NCBI GenBank assembly: GCA_013398955.1
Contig: VWPU01002938.1
Location: forward strand, 62,001 to 126,000
DNA length: 64,000 bases
From: Callaeas wilsoni
Taxonomy: Eukaryota > Chordata > Aves > Passeriformes > Callaeidae
Direction: 5' to 3'
Part shown: piece after piece, positions 1 through 31,400 of the stretch
Position numbering within the stretch: the stretch's first letter is position 1
Layout of the letters: each line of letters begins with the position of its first letter
Program-made: the position numbers and the translations under genes
The notes under the pieces: model-generated
The model's database searches: none
Told to the model about the DNA's origin: nothing
Seen by the model: only the letters and a program-made list of their open reading frames with translations

Positions 1-3000
1 GGGGTGGCAGTGGAGAACGGAACAGCTAATAGATGTTTTCCCTTTGCTTGACATCTGTCACCTTCCCCCATGCCAACCCTTCCTTTGTTTATAGCAAACC
101 ATTTGCTCCCATTAATTAGAACTGGATTGCTGCCATCTGACCAGCTTTGTGCCTGTACAAATGTCAACAGAGCCAGGACTATGCAGGTGGGGAGAAGGGC
201 CAGTCAGAGGAGATCTGTTGCATCTGTTTGGGGATGGATGGATGGGGGGAAAATGCCACCCCCCTTTCCAAATCAGGCACATTGGCCTACAATGATAATT
301 GAAATGCAGACTGGGAGCCCCAGGATGCCACTTTACCCAGCCCTTTTCAGTGCAGACTGCACTTTAAGCCATTGCCTCCAGTTAAATATCTTTACCAAAG
401 TGGTCTGTATGAAGCCTTACATACAAGAAGATAATGGTGCTGTCATTTTTACAAATAATCGCAACGGGAGCAGAAAAATAAGAGGAAGATGATTACGTCT
501 GAAAATCCAATGAGGTTCCAGTTGCTAATGCAGTGGAAACTAAAAGAAAGCTGAACCACAATCCCAAGCTGCTCCTGCCAGGCTGGCTTTTCTGCTGTGA
601 TTTAGGAGTGTACAGCTGTGTTGTCATGACATTAGGAAGAAATGTACTTACCCTGAGATGGTTTTCCTTGTGTAAAACACTATGAAGACAAAGTATTTAA
701 TGTGGTAGCTGAAGCCAATCTTGAGTGGGAGAAATGGGTTAACCTAGCTTGGCTTGGCTGAGTTGTTAAAGAAAAATCCCTGCAAATCCTACCATGGCTG
801 CCTCCAGCAGCGACTTTCTGCTTCTGCTGGGACCATGAAACAAGAGGGTGGCACTGGTTTTAACACTGAGGATTAAACCTCATCTTAAAAGGAAGTGGAA
901 TAGCAGGCTTCCCTCACTCCTTCATATAATGGTGGGAAGTGTTTCTTTGTGATGTGGGATGGAGGGGGTTTATAGGATGTGCTTGCGTGTACAGAGTACT
1001 TCAAGCCTTTATGAATGATGATGATCTGGATCTGTTCAGGCATAGAGGACCTGAATGCCAAGGTTGTGAGTACTCCAAACACCTGAACTAATTGCAAAAT
1101 GGTCTAGGGGAAAAAGAATGGTGCCTTGTTCTCACAAACTTGCAAGGCAGGAGACCTTTTGAAGTTAAGAGTAAAGAGATTTCTAAATGGAAAAGCTTTG
1201 GAGATGCTTTTACACCATGTTGTAGGAAGCATGTCATTCCCTTCTCCATGGCCTGGCATCTGAGGATCCCTCCTTTGTGTTCTTCTGCATGAACAGGGGC
1301 CCCTGGCCCCACTCTGCTGCAGTGACAGTGGTGTTTGTCTGGAACTTAAGTGCCTCATGTTGCAATATCTAAGTAAGCAGCTTCCAGCTTCAGTGTTCTC
1401 CCATTGGAAAGGACAGCAGTAGCTCTTTAACAGGCCTCTTCCTTCTTTCTCACATTCTTACCCCCAGTGCAAGATTTTTCTTCTCTCTAAAAATGAACAT
1501 TTTTTGTTTCTTTAAAACACCAGCACCTTCTCTGCTAGTGACAGTTAGTCCCTTTCCTGGTTAGAGGGCGAGGCAAGTAAAAAGTAGAGCTGACTTATCT
1601 CCCAAGTTTTGCAAGAATCTCTCCTAGCATATTTTCCCTAATTAAACTAACTTAGGGAATCATTTACAGGTCAAAGTAAACGGACTCAATGCATAAACAT
1701 AGTTGGAAAGCAGAGTGTCTCACAGAGTGAGGCACGGAGAGCAGTCATTGTGGCTCATGGGTTGGTGGGGGTGGAACTGTCAGTCCTCTGAGACAAAACG
1801 TGTTTTCTGAGTGCCTCAATTATTAGTAGTGTCTGCATTAGGTAAACAGAGTGGAGTGTAACAGGAACTTGACAGATGTATCTTTTTCAGGAAAAAGAAA
1901 TGTTACTGTGTCAGTTAAATAGCAGAGTATCAATTTGCTGCCGAGATGGTGATATTTGCCAGTTTTAGTGTCAGTGCTGCTGGATTACAAGCAAGCCTTT
2001 GCAGATTTGGGGTAACACTCGTCACACAAGTGTAGAAGTAACGGAGAGCTCTGCTGGCAGGGCCTGACTCCTGGGAACAGCCTACGGGCAAGAGAATGTG
2101 CATTTCTGTAGGCTCTGTTTTGCAGACAGGGTAAACCACAGGGTTCATGTTTAAATTCAAGGTCATGCTCCTCTGTTTGGAGCTTTACTTGAGTGAAAAG
2201 ATTTGAGCTTTTCTTAAATATTTTGTATTTGAAATTGTGTTGAAAATGTGCATGTGGAGAAACCAACATTTCCCACCACTTAATCCCTGCCTCCTGTAAG
2301 TTGCTTTGCTTCTCCAAGAGAAATCTGTTGTGTTTTTCCTTTCATCCTTTTTATGTTGGATACTTTGCCATATCTCTGAGCATCATCACATGTTGCTCTT
2401 AATTTTTGCTTGGGGTTTGTTCACCCTGGTTTAGCTTGTTGCCACAGGCCTTTCAGTCATTCCCGTAAAAAAGCCGTACTGTCCTCTCTGTGAGACGTCA
2501 AAAGGTGGGAAATGACAGAACAGAAAGGGAAGTGAAGAGAAAAGGTGAGGCAGAAGCTACTTGGATGCTCTACTGTATGGAGGCTGCAGCCAGTGGTTTG
2601 GGTGGTGATGGTGAGCGGTGCCTTGTCACGGCCCACCGAGGCACAGGAGCAAACTGCCCACATCTCAGGAAGAGCCTGTGCTCCTGGGAGAAGCGCTGTG
2701 CGGGAAGGTCTGGTTTGACCTCTCTGGTCTTGGCTGTGAGCACACTGTGCCGTGTTAGCAGCACCTCTGGAATGAGATCTCTGCAAGGGCACTGAAGAAA
2801 CTATGCTGAAAGGCAACCGATGGGAATGTTCATTAACGGCAGGATCCTTTTCCAAGGAAGGCTAAAGGGATGCAAGAGCTCTGTTAAGCCAATGCTGTCT
2901 GTTCAGCTGGCTAATGCAGGAAAGTGCACCTGTGCACAGAAAAGAGCAAGGCTTGGCTGCTGCAGGGTGCTAGCCTGCCTCAAGGCATTCCCATCTGGGA

Positions 3001-3442
3001 ATACACTGAGACCCAGGGGGGAGCATTGCAGACTGCTGAGTTTTGAATCCCTGCATTCCCGAGACACTGAGCGATCTGAATGTGCATAGCAGGAGGGGTT
3101 CCAAGGTGTGTGGCATTCATGGATGGGGTAACTGCCGCTGACAACAAACTCAAGCTCTTTAAAAAGGAAGCTTGAGAATTCTTGCAATTGTCACAGAAAT
3201 ATTTTGCAGCTGTGGAGAGAGCAATTTCCCACAGAATAGGCCATTTCAGAATTCAGTCCTGATGTCCCCTGAAGTTAAACAAAGGGACCAGGAGAACAAG
3301 CTTTTGTCTGATGCCTCCAAGAATGTATGTCCTGGTATCGATTCGGACACACTTTCTTACTGCTTCTGCTTTTCTCTAGCTTGTGAGTGATTTAGATTAT
3401 ACCCAAAGTTTTAGGCTTCTATAGTTTTGGGGTTTTTCTTGG
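1..3442. other. intergenic DNA downstream of TET2; no gene recognised
   Basis: This stretch lies beyond the TET2 polyadenylation site. Open frames here are short (140 codons at most), overlap each other on both strands and match no family I know. In mammals the next gene downstream of TET2 is PPA2, convergent with it; I see no inorganic pyrophosphatase sequence, so PPA2 presumably lies further left. No tRNA, rRNA or long tandem repeat was seen. Confidence 0.6.
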
Positions 3443-3676
3443 TCACAGAATAATTTAGGTTGGAAAAGACACTTAAGGTCTTTAAGTCCAACTGTAAACC
3501 TACACTTCCAAGTCCACCACTAAACCGTGTCCCCAGGTGCCACACGTACGGGTCTTTTGAATACCTTCAGGGATGGTGACTCAACCACGTCCCTGGACGG
3601 CTTTTTCCAATCTTACAACCCTCTTGGTGAAGAAATTTTTCCTAACACCCAATCTAACCCTCCTCTGGCACAATAC
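3443..3676 (-). mobile_element. CR1 LINE 3' fragment (truncated, diverged)
   Basis: Read on the plus strand, the segment opens with TCACAGAATAATTTAGGTTG and continues through GGAAAAGACACTTAAGGTC, TCCACCACTAAACC, TGTCCCCAGGTGCCAC, CAGGGATGGTGACTCAACCAC, GTGAAGAAATTTTTCCTAA and CCAATCTAACCCTCCTCTGG. This series is the reverse complement of the 3' end of avian CR1 LINEs, so the element points to the minus strand. It is a typical 5'-truncated copy of roughly 230 bp with no coding capacity. Several small mismatches show it is old. The left edge is the CR1 3' end; the right edge is approximate, where similarity to the remembered consensus fades. The exact subfamily is not assigned. Confidence 0.88.
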
Positions 3677-4164
3677 TATTTGTTGGAGCATCCCACCATT
3701 TGGGAGTAATTTGAAATCAAGTAGAAAAATGCTTAACCAGGTACAGCTAAATACCCTAAACAAACCAATGAATGCTTAAAGTCTCCCCCTTGTCCTGTCA
3801 GGTGTGCATTTGTGGCTGTTAATAGAGCAGCGAGGGCGCTGGAACAGTGAATATGCTATGTTCACTTGTGTACACAAACACCAACGGAAAACCACCAGTG
3901 AAGCTCTACTGCCTTTTCCTGCCCATAGAAATGCCTCCCTCCTTCCCTGTAAACACAGATTTTATGGAGCAGTAGCCTGGGCTCAGCAGCCTGTGTCCCA
4001 GCCTGTTAGAGGTAAGAATGAAAGCAGAACCAGGAATAAATGTGATGCCTAGGCCTCCTGTTTTGAAGTCCCTAGTGACACACTTTGTTTGAGCGTGATG
4101 CTTGCTTTGTTGTTAGCTGGTAAAAATGACAAGGAAAGACAAGTTTCTGCATGACAGACTTAGA
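3677..4164. other. intergenic DNA between CR1 and TET2 3' end
   Basis: This short spacer has no recognisable gene. On the TET2 strand it holds the downstream flank of the cleavage site, which includes U-rich stretches that fit a downstream polyadenylation element around 4100-4160. Confidence 0.5.
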
Positions 4165-4185
4165 GTGCATTAAATAAATATAAAT

Positions 4186-4191
4186 TTTATT
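4186..4191 (-). terminator. TET2: terminal TET2 polyadenylation signal AATAAA
   Basis: The plus strand reads TTTATT, which is AATAAA on the TET2 strand. It sits at the far end of the AT-rich 3' UTR, 3.3 kb beyond the stop codon. Cleavage would be expected 10-30 bases further, near 4160-4175. The sense context TTTTTAATAAAATTTATATT is typical of a strong vertebrate 3' end. Other hexamers inside the UTR could give shorter isoforms. Confidence 0.7.
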
Positions 4192-4493
4192 AAAAACACC
4201 CACATCTCAGCGTTATCAGGAATGATATAATAATAAACAGCTTTCAAATAACCTGCATTACATTACAATACTTACAGTATTTATAACCATCCTCGGATTC
4301 TTTTTATAGACATACCAAACATCTCATGAAAATGAATGAAACTAAAGTAAAAAAAAGTAGAACATAAGCATAGAAAATGCACACAGAAGTTCATTACCTT
4401 AGTGTCAAACTGCTAAAGTTTCCTACACAAGTTAACCACTAGCTTTAGAAGTGAACTTTATACTGCTGTGCGTCAATCAAGATGAGAAATTCA

Positions 4494-4501
4494 TTCAAGT
4501 A
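4494..4501 (-). promoter_or_regulatory. candidate miR-26 8mer seed site in TET2 3' UTR
   Basis: The plus strand reads TTCAAGTA, giving UACUUGAA in the mRNA, a full match to the miR-26 seed. A second 8mer lies at 4526-4533 and a 7mer (TCAAGTA) at 5557-5563. miR-26 repression of TET2 is reported in mammals; function here is inferred from the seed match alone. Confidence 0.45.
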
Positions 4502-4525
4502 AAGTTGACAACTCTCAGAAGCATC

Positions 4526-4533
4526 TTCAAGTA
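4526..4533 (-). promoter_or_regulatory. candidate second miR-26 8mer seed site
   Basis: The plus strand reads TTCAAGTA again, 32 bases from the first miR-26 match. That spacing is within the range known to allow cooperative microRNA action. Function is inferred. Confidence 0.45.
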
Positions 4534-5556
4534 TGGCTATAGTCAACCTGATAATCCTATACAAGCAACTCTGTCTGCTTTGTCATTCGTTCCAACTGAG
4601 GCAGGGTTCTGTACACCAAAAATTACAGCTCAGGTATTTACAATACAAAACTCATTCACCAGCTAAGCTTCCTGCTCCTGCTGCCAGCAGTTTGGCAAAT
4701 GACGGTGCACGGCATATTAACCAAACATCTACTATGGATTACATGAATTATATAGGATTTAAAGAAAATCACCAAAAGATGAAGATATATAATGATTTAC
4801 TTAATCTGACATATAACCATAATTTTTTTTTTTAAAAGGCGAAACTTTTGTTTCAATGAGTGGATAAAGTCACAGACTGAGAAAAAACAAAATTGCCATA
4901 ATAAATATTTGACCATTAAACCCAAAGGCCTCCTTTGATTTACTTGAGTTAGGTTGTGATTCTGTTGGATAGAATTTCTTTCGACCAAACTTAATCTTAC
5001 AGTATATTGCACAAGATATAGCTGGGACATGGAGGTTTGCATGTTTAGGGAAGCCCTTGTACAGACTGTACCTTTTTATATTTTATTTTATTCATTACAG
5101 TATCCAAGAAGCCTTGTTTAGAGAGTGACTTGAACAACTCTAGCAAACAGTCACTTGCCAAACCCCTGCCTTACATTTTTCCCTTTAATCAGCTCAGTGC
5201 ATTCTACTTTCTTTTTGTTTATTCATTTGAAACAGTCAAAACATTCTAAATCTCTTGAACACTTCTGTTACAATAAAAAGAGCTAACGAATTTACAAAAT
5301 TAGTTTTAGTTACACAATACATGTACAAGAAAAATAAGAGAAGGGATTCAAAAGAAAAACATTAAATCCCTGAAAAAAAAGAAAAACAAAAACAAAAAAC
5401 CCAAGAATAATATATTTAACCTACAACAGCTTTACATACACACAGGTGACACGTTGGCATAGGAGAACATGAGCTGAAATATCCCTGAATTTTTAGAACC
5501 AAAAAAAAGAAAAAGAGAGAAAAAAAGTTGAAGTTCAAGTTATACTTGCTAAAATG

Positions 5557-5563
5557 TCAAGTA
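5557..5563 (-). promoter_or_regulatory. candidate miR-26 7mer seed site
   Basis: The plus strand reads TCAAGTA, a 7mer-m8 match to the miR-26 seed in the sense transcript. It is the weakest of the three miR-26 matches. Confidence 0.35.
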
Positions 5564-5769
5564 TTGAGAGTTTTTTTGTTTAGTTTTTTTTTGTTTGTTT
5601 TTTTCAAAGGCTATTGGGGGAAAAAGATGGTATACAATATATAAACTTCCACACTCAGTTCAATATCCTATTGCCAAACTAGTGTTGAGGTATATGACAA
5701 GTAGGAACATCACTCAAACCTTTTAATGTATTTTTAGCTCACATTATGATATATTTGTAGCAGGCTGAG

Positions 5770-5777
5770 TAGCACCA
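5770..5777 (-). promoter_or_regulatory. candidate miR-29 8mer seed site in TET2 3' UTR
   Basis: The plus strand reads TAGCACCA, giving UGGUGCUA in the mRNA, a full 8mer match to the miR-29 family seed. miR-29 is a well known repressor of TET genes. Three more matches follow at 6310-6316, 6842-6849 and 7004-7010. Confidence 0.55.
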
Positions 5778-5825
5778 TGATGTGAATTCAGCTCAAAACC
5801 CAAATATATATAGATTTAATATTTT

Positions 5826-5833
5826 TACAGTAC
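5826..5833 (-). promoter_or_regulatory. candidate miR-101 8mer seed site
   Basis: The plus strand reads TACAGTAC, giving GUACUGUA in the transcript, an 8mer match to miR-101, which has been reported among TET2-targeting microRNAs. It lies about 50 bases from a miR-29 match. Confidence 0.4.
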
Positions 5834-5947
5834 TAAAATACTAAAGCATTGCGTTAAAAAAAGTTTTGTTTACAATTTAATTTACTATACAACTCTCCTG
5901 CTTTTTTTTTAATAGAAATTAATGATTTAAAACCACCACAGCAAGCC

Positions 5948-5954
5948 AGCTGCC
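5948..5954 (-). promoter_or_regulatory. candidate miR-22 7mer seed site
   Basis: The plus strand reads AGCTGCC, giving GGCAGCU in the mRNA, a 7mer-m8 match to the miR-22 seed. miR-22 is a documented repressor of mammalian TET2. The call rests on the seed alone. Confidence 0.4.
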
Positions 5955-6309
5955 TATTTTTTTTTCTATTAATCAACGGAATCGCACAGAACTAACCCTG
6001 TTTCACTCATCTTGTGTAGGCATCAGTCTGCTCAGTCTTCCTGGAAAAGAGGCCACTTGCACCGAGAAATGACTTGCACCACAATGTACATAATTATCAA
6101 CACAAAAGCAGTTCTGCCATTCCATAGTTGGGAGCGCACGGATCTCTAGAAACAGCAGAAGCCCAAGCTAACTAGGTGTAGTTTGTTGCATGCTGCTAAT
6201 TATTACCTGTGGTTAATATAAAATTATTTCCTTAAAACTGTACATATTTGAGCAATGAACTTGTCATAATAATTGTAGAAAACAGTTTACAGTATAGCTG
6301 TGTGAGATG

Positions 6310-6316
6310 AGCACCA
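6310..6316 (-). promoter_or_regulatory. candidate miR-29 7mer seed site
   Basis: The plus strand reads AGCACCA (sense UGGUGCU), a 7mer-m8 match to miR-29 and the second of four in this 3' UTR in plus-strand order. Confidence 0.5.
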
Positions 6317-6841
6317 GAAAAAATGTGTTTTGTGTACTAAAGTATTCCCTTATATCCAGTAAGCCCCATTTTTACCATAACTGACTGTATTAAAAATGGA
6401 TATGTAGCCCACTAGCTGATGCATGGCTAAACCAAAAGTATTTAAAAGCTTTTTTAGTTTAAAAAAATTATCTTTGCATTTTAAAATCAAAGTAAACTCT
6501 TCTTTTTTTTTTTTTTTCTTTTTAATGTCTTAGTACCTTAGCATTGTTCAAGTTGCCAAGCTTAGGTAGACAAAGTGCTTTTGAAACACTATTTAAAAAA
6601 AAATATCTCTCTCTCTATTTTATTGTCCTTTTCTAGGACTTGACTGGATGAGCAAAATCCAGAGGTCTTTGTAATTCCCATATGTTAAAAAGTAAGCTTA
6701 TTTTAACACCAGGTAACTTCAATACGTACATGAATGAAAAGGTCCTCCCTGTTGCTGAAGAGCATTCGACTACATCATTGACATTTTGTTATAAAGGCAT
6801 TAACTGTTTGACTGATAAAATAAAGACACCATTCTCTTAGA

Positions 6842-6849
6842 TAGCACCA
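6842..6849 (-). promoter_or_regulatory. candidate second miR-29 8mer seed site
   Basis: The plus strand reads TAGCACCA (sense UGGUGCUA), a full 8mer for miR-29. It lies in the stop-codon-proximal part of the UTR, so it would also be kept in isoforms using the internal AATAAA motifs near 6620 or 5085. Confidence 0.55.
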
Positions 6850-7003
6850 TGGTTTTAGAATATTCAAACAAATTCAGTGTTTTGCTGTCTATTTTTCTTA
6901 TACTTATATACCTTGTTAAATAAAATCAAAAGACTATTAAGATTACAGTAAAAACTGCATGTTAAAAAGCCATAATTCCAGTATTTCAGTACATCATAGA
7001 TTC

Positions 7004-7010
7004 AGCACCA
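7004..7010 (-). promoter_or_regulatory. candidate miR-29 7mer seed site near stop codon
   Basis: The plus strand reads AGCACCA, a 7mer-m8 miR-29 match about 510 bases after the TET2 stop codon and 155 bases from the preceding miR-29 8mer. Confidence 0.5.
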
Positions 7011-7523
7011 GATGTTATTTTAAGATTCCTGCAGTTGTAGTACTACAGTATTTTTTTTTAGGGTTTTTTTTGCTCCTGTTCCATGACTATGCGAACTTGA
7101 TGACATTAAAAGTGGCCACAGATGTGCAAAACTGTAAGAAAAAAAAAATCCATTTGCAGATTATCTCTTTCAGTAATAGAGCCAGTGTTTTCCAATGTAA
7201 ATTGTGAAACACTTTTTTGTTGTGTTCTCTCTTTTTTTTTCCTTTTCTTTTCTTCTTCTGTTCTTTTTATATTATTTTTTTTTTTGCATAGAATGCTTTG
7301 GTCTTGTTTCCTACGTGCCATCTGTGACCACTTAAAAATCAGTGGAAAACAAGTGCTCTAGTGAGATTCACCTCTTTTTGCTGGTGTGCTGAGGCTTTTT
7401 CCACCGATGAGTTCCATAAAAACACTGTTTTCTTCTCCACCCTTGCCTTCCCCGAAACCTAAAGCACTACTACCCTAGTGACAAGGTGTTTTTTCAAATG
7501 AGGTAACCAACCAAGGTGTGAAG

Positions 7524-28420
<20,897 letters not shown>

Positions 28421-28465
28421 CTGGCCTGCTCCGGGGCCATCCACAAAGCTACCCTCTGAATGTAT

Positions 28466-31400
28466 CTGAAAGAGAAAAGAAACAGGACAGAATCTTAAGT
28501 CAGTTTTCGTTTCCATTGAAGGACAGCCAGTTACTGACAATTCCTGCAGCACTTAAGCACCCATTGCCCTAACCAGCTCCCACACACAGCATAAGCCTGG
28601 AAGCACACCGGAGGAGTGTTTCACCATCCTAGCACATCTTGCATCCCCAGGTCTCCCTTTTTATTACAGGTTTGTTCTTCAAGATGAAAAGAGAGTGAAA
28701 ATACAGAGTGGCTTCCTTACCCCCATTTAACACACAAGAAGATATTTTACCAGAAGAAATCTCTCTTAGTGGTGCAAAAATCATTCTCTACTTTTGAATG
28801 ATTTGCATAGACTCCTCTGTCATCACATTTTGCCCTTGGTAAAGCAGAAAGTCATTTTGAAACCATGGTTCCTAGACTTGGTGCTAATAATGTAATTTGA
28901 TTAAGTGTTCCTAGCCTCTTTTTTCTGACTTGAAGGAGTTTTGCCACCAAATTTCCAATTAGAGGGGAAAACCTTTTTTTCTGTCCTCAGCTGTCTGAAC
29001 AGGGTCTTTTAAAACTGACATTCCTAAAGACCATGCAAGTGGCACAATGCACAAGACAAAGCCATGCTTGACTGCTGTCCACAGGAACTCTTACAGTTCA
29101 TCAACAGAAAGGTAATGTTGACAGAAACAGGACTTCTGTTTTTGAAAGGTTTGATGGCAATGCTTTTTTTCAGGTATCAATATTCTTTCAAATTTACATA
29201 TAGACATCAAGCGTGGCTTTGCAGTTGCTGAGCAAGGATTTTTTTCTTCTTTGTTTGGATGAGAAATCACATTTTCTCATATACTCTTTATATTTTATTT
29301 ACAAAGTAAAGTTTTTAGCTTGATAAAAGTACTGACAATGTACAGTGAGCAAATTCCATACAATGACAAGCTAATCCTGTTCACATGCATCTTTCCAGAA
29401 TTCACAGATCCAGTTAACATAGATAAAGCCCTTGTTTGACTCTGCTTGTAATTTATTCTTCGTTGGTTTATAGTTCTCAACCAGTCACAAATGACAGAAG
29501 GCAGACTGACAGTGGGTCTTACAGATTTGAAGTTGCACGGAGAAAATTTGGACATATGCATGTCCGTTCTGAAGCTTTTATTTTTGGTTTGCATAAAGGA
29601 GCATCTGAAGGGTTTTCCATTACCAGCTCAGATCTGCTTGAACTGCAAAGTCAGGAGAAGCACTACATGTGGCTGGTATTGTCACTACGTAGGAAGAACC
29701 ATTATACTGAAAAATCTCTCCCATCATGGTTGCTCTGCTTATGTATTTATCCTACATTAATATTTTTATGTTATTAAAATGTAATTTTAAATGTTATTTA
29801 AATGTAATTTATACAGTTTTCAGTGCAGTATTGCTTTACTCGTTTAGTAATATGATTCTAAAATGCTTTTAGAAGTAATATGAGTTCATTAAGTACATTG
29901 CATCCAGCAGAATTCTCTCTGCTTGCAGCTCTGATTTCAGTAGCAGGACAATTCAAATGCACATTTTGACTGGCAAGCACCTATATGATAGCTTGCATTC
30001 ATTTCCTCCGAATCCCAGACTTGTTTTTAGATTTACTTTTGACCTCCTGAAGTTTGGGTTTTTTCTTCCTTTACTCAATTTATGTTTTTTATGACAAAAG
30101 TAGAGAAGTTCTCGCTGCAAGTAACAGTACTTTAAAAAAGAATTTTTGCAAGGAAAGTTAAGAACAAGGGAGGTGGAAAAAAATGTTTGTCAGTCTTGCC
30201 TGGGTCTTTTTGACATGATAGTGTAGGCTTATTCCCATCTAGAGGTATTTCCCACCCTAGCTTTATAGTACCACAAGACATGAGCCCTTGCAGCTTTCCC
30301 AGGGAGACGATGTTCCATGCTTAGCAGAGATCTGTGTGGATTCCTCTGAATCCTCTGAAAGGATTCCTCTGATGTGTCATTCTAGGCCAGGCAGCAGAAC
30401 GATGCTCCCAGAGTGTCTCAAAAATAAAATGCCAACCTAATTTGGAAGCCATTCTTTGCCTTCACACCTTTCATTCCTAAAAACTGCAGGTGAACCACAG
30501 ACATGAGTGTGTAGGCTGCTGCATTTCGCAAGTATGAAATGAAATAAAGGGCACCGTCGTAATTAATACTGTGCTGGCAAGCTGCTTCTAAAAGATTTAT
30601 TTCCTTAAAAAAAAGTTTTAGTCTGTGCAACTAAGCTGTGAGAAACTTTGTCTGGCCCTCAAAGTCTGCCTTGCTGCTTTTTTTTCTGGTGTACCCTGTG
30701 GGTTGCAACCAAATTCCTTCTGAGAATTCCCAGGCAATCCTTCTTCTCAACTCCTTACTAACTATCAGATAAACCCACCATTTTCTTGAGAAGTGGGGGC
30801 TCCCTGATTCCTCTAAACTTAGCTTGCAAACCCGTCAAAGGAGCACATCTGTGGTCAGAAAAGGGTCTTAGGTTCATGCTGTCCTCAAAACCCACAAGGT
30901 TATCTTGTGACATGAATTTTGTTCATGGCATTCTCAAAGATCTCATGGTATGTTCCCCCAAATTCTGACCACCTTCAGTGTAAAAGGCACTGGTGTCAGA
31001 CATTGCAAAGAACATGGGAATCATTTGGTTCTTCAAAATACAAAGTTAATTCATGCATTAAAAGTGCCAGATTTGCATTCTTTGAAATGTGTCTAGGATG
31101 GGGGTGGCTTTGAATTATACTTCTTTCTCTCTCTGTCTACACTCAAGTTATTCACTATCCTCAAGTCACACCTGAGTAAAAATCTTCCTCAAACAACTAC
31201 AAGTCACAGCAAATGTAAAGTAACGTAGTTTGTAATATAGAACTGGCAAAAAAATAAATGGTCATGATATCTCTATTACTGATTTTAACTGGGACACCAT
31301 GAAGTAGTACTCCTACCTGCTTGCACCTTAAAAAGTCTTTGTGGTCATCCTTACAATCATTGTGGGGTGAACTCTCTACCTCTCAAAGTAAATCTACCTT

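Larger units (their letters stand above)
4165..7523 (-). other. TET2: TET2 3' untranslated region
   Basis: This stretch of about 3.35 kb runs from the TET2 stop codon to the terminal polyadenylation signal. It is AT-rich with many homopolymer runs and no coding potential. The length is close to the roughly 3 kb 3' UTR I recall for human TET2. It contains a group of seed matches for microRNAs known to repress TET2 (miR-29, miR-26, miR-22, miR-101), a Pumilio-type element UGUAAAUA (plus-strand TATTTACA at 4635-4642) and several additional AATAAA hexamers on the minus strand (5082-5092, 6619-6624). An A-run of about 15 on the sense strand at 6503-6517 could cause internal oligo-dT priming. The left boundary is inferred from the signal, not observed. 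Confidence 0.8.

Noticed and set aside
1..4160. Search for the downstream neighbour PPA2
   Set aside because: No inorganic pyrophosphatase motif or plausible exon on the plus strand; the gene probably lies outside the window.
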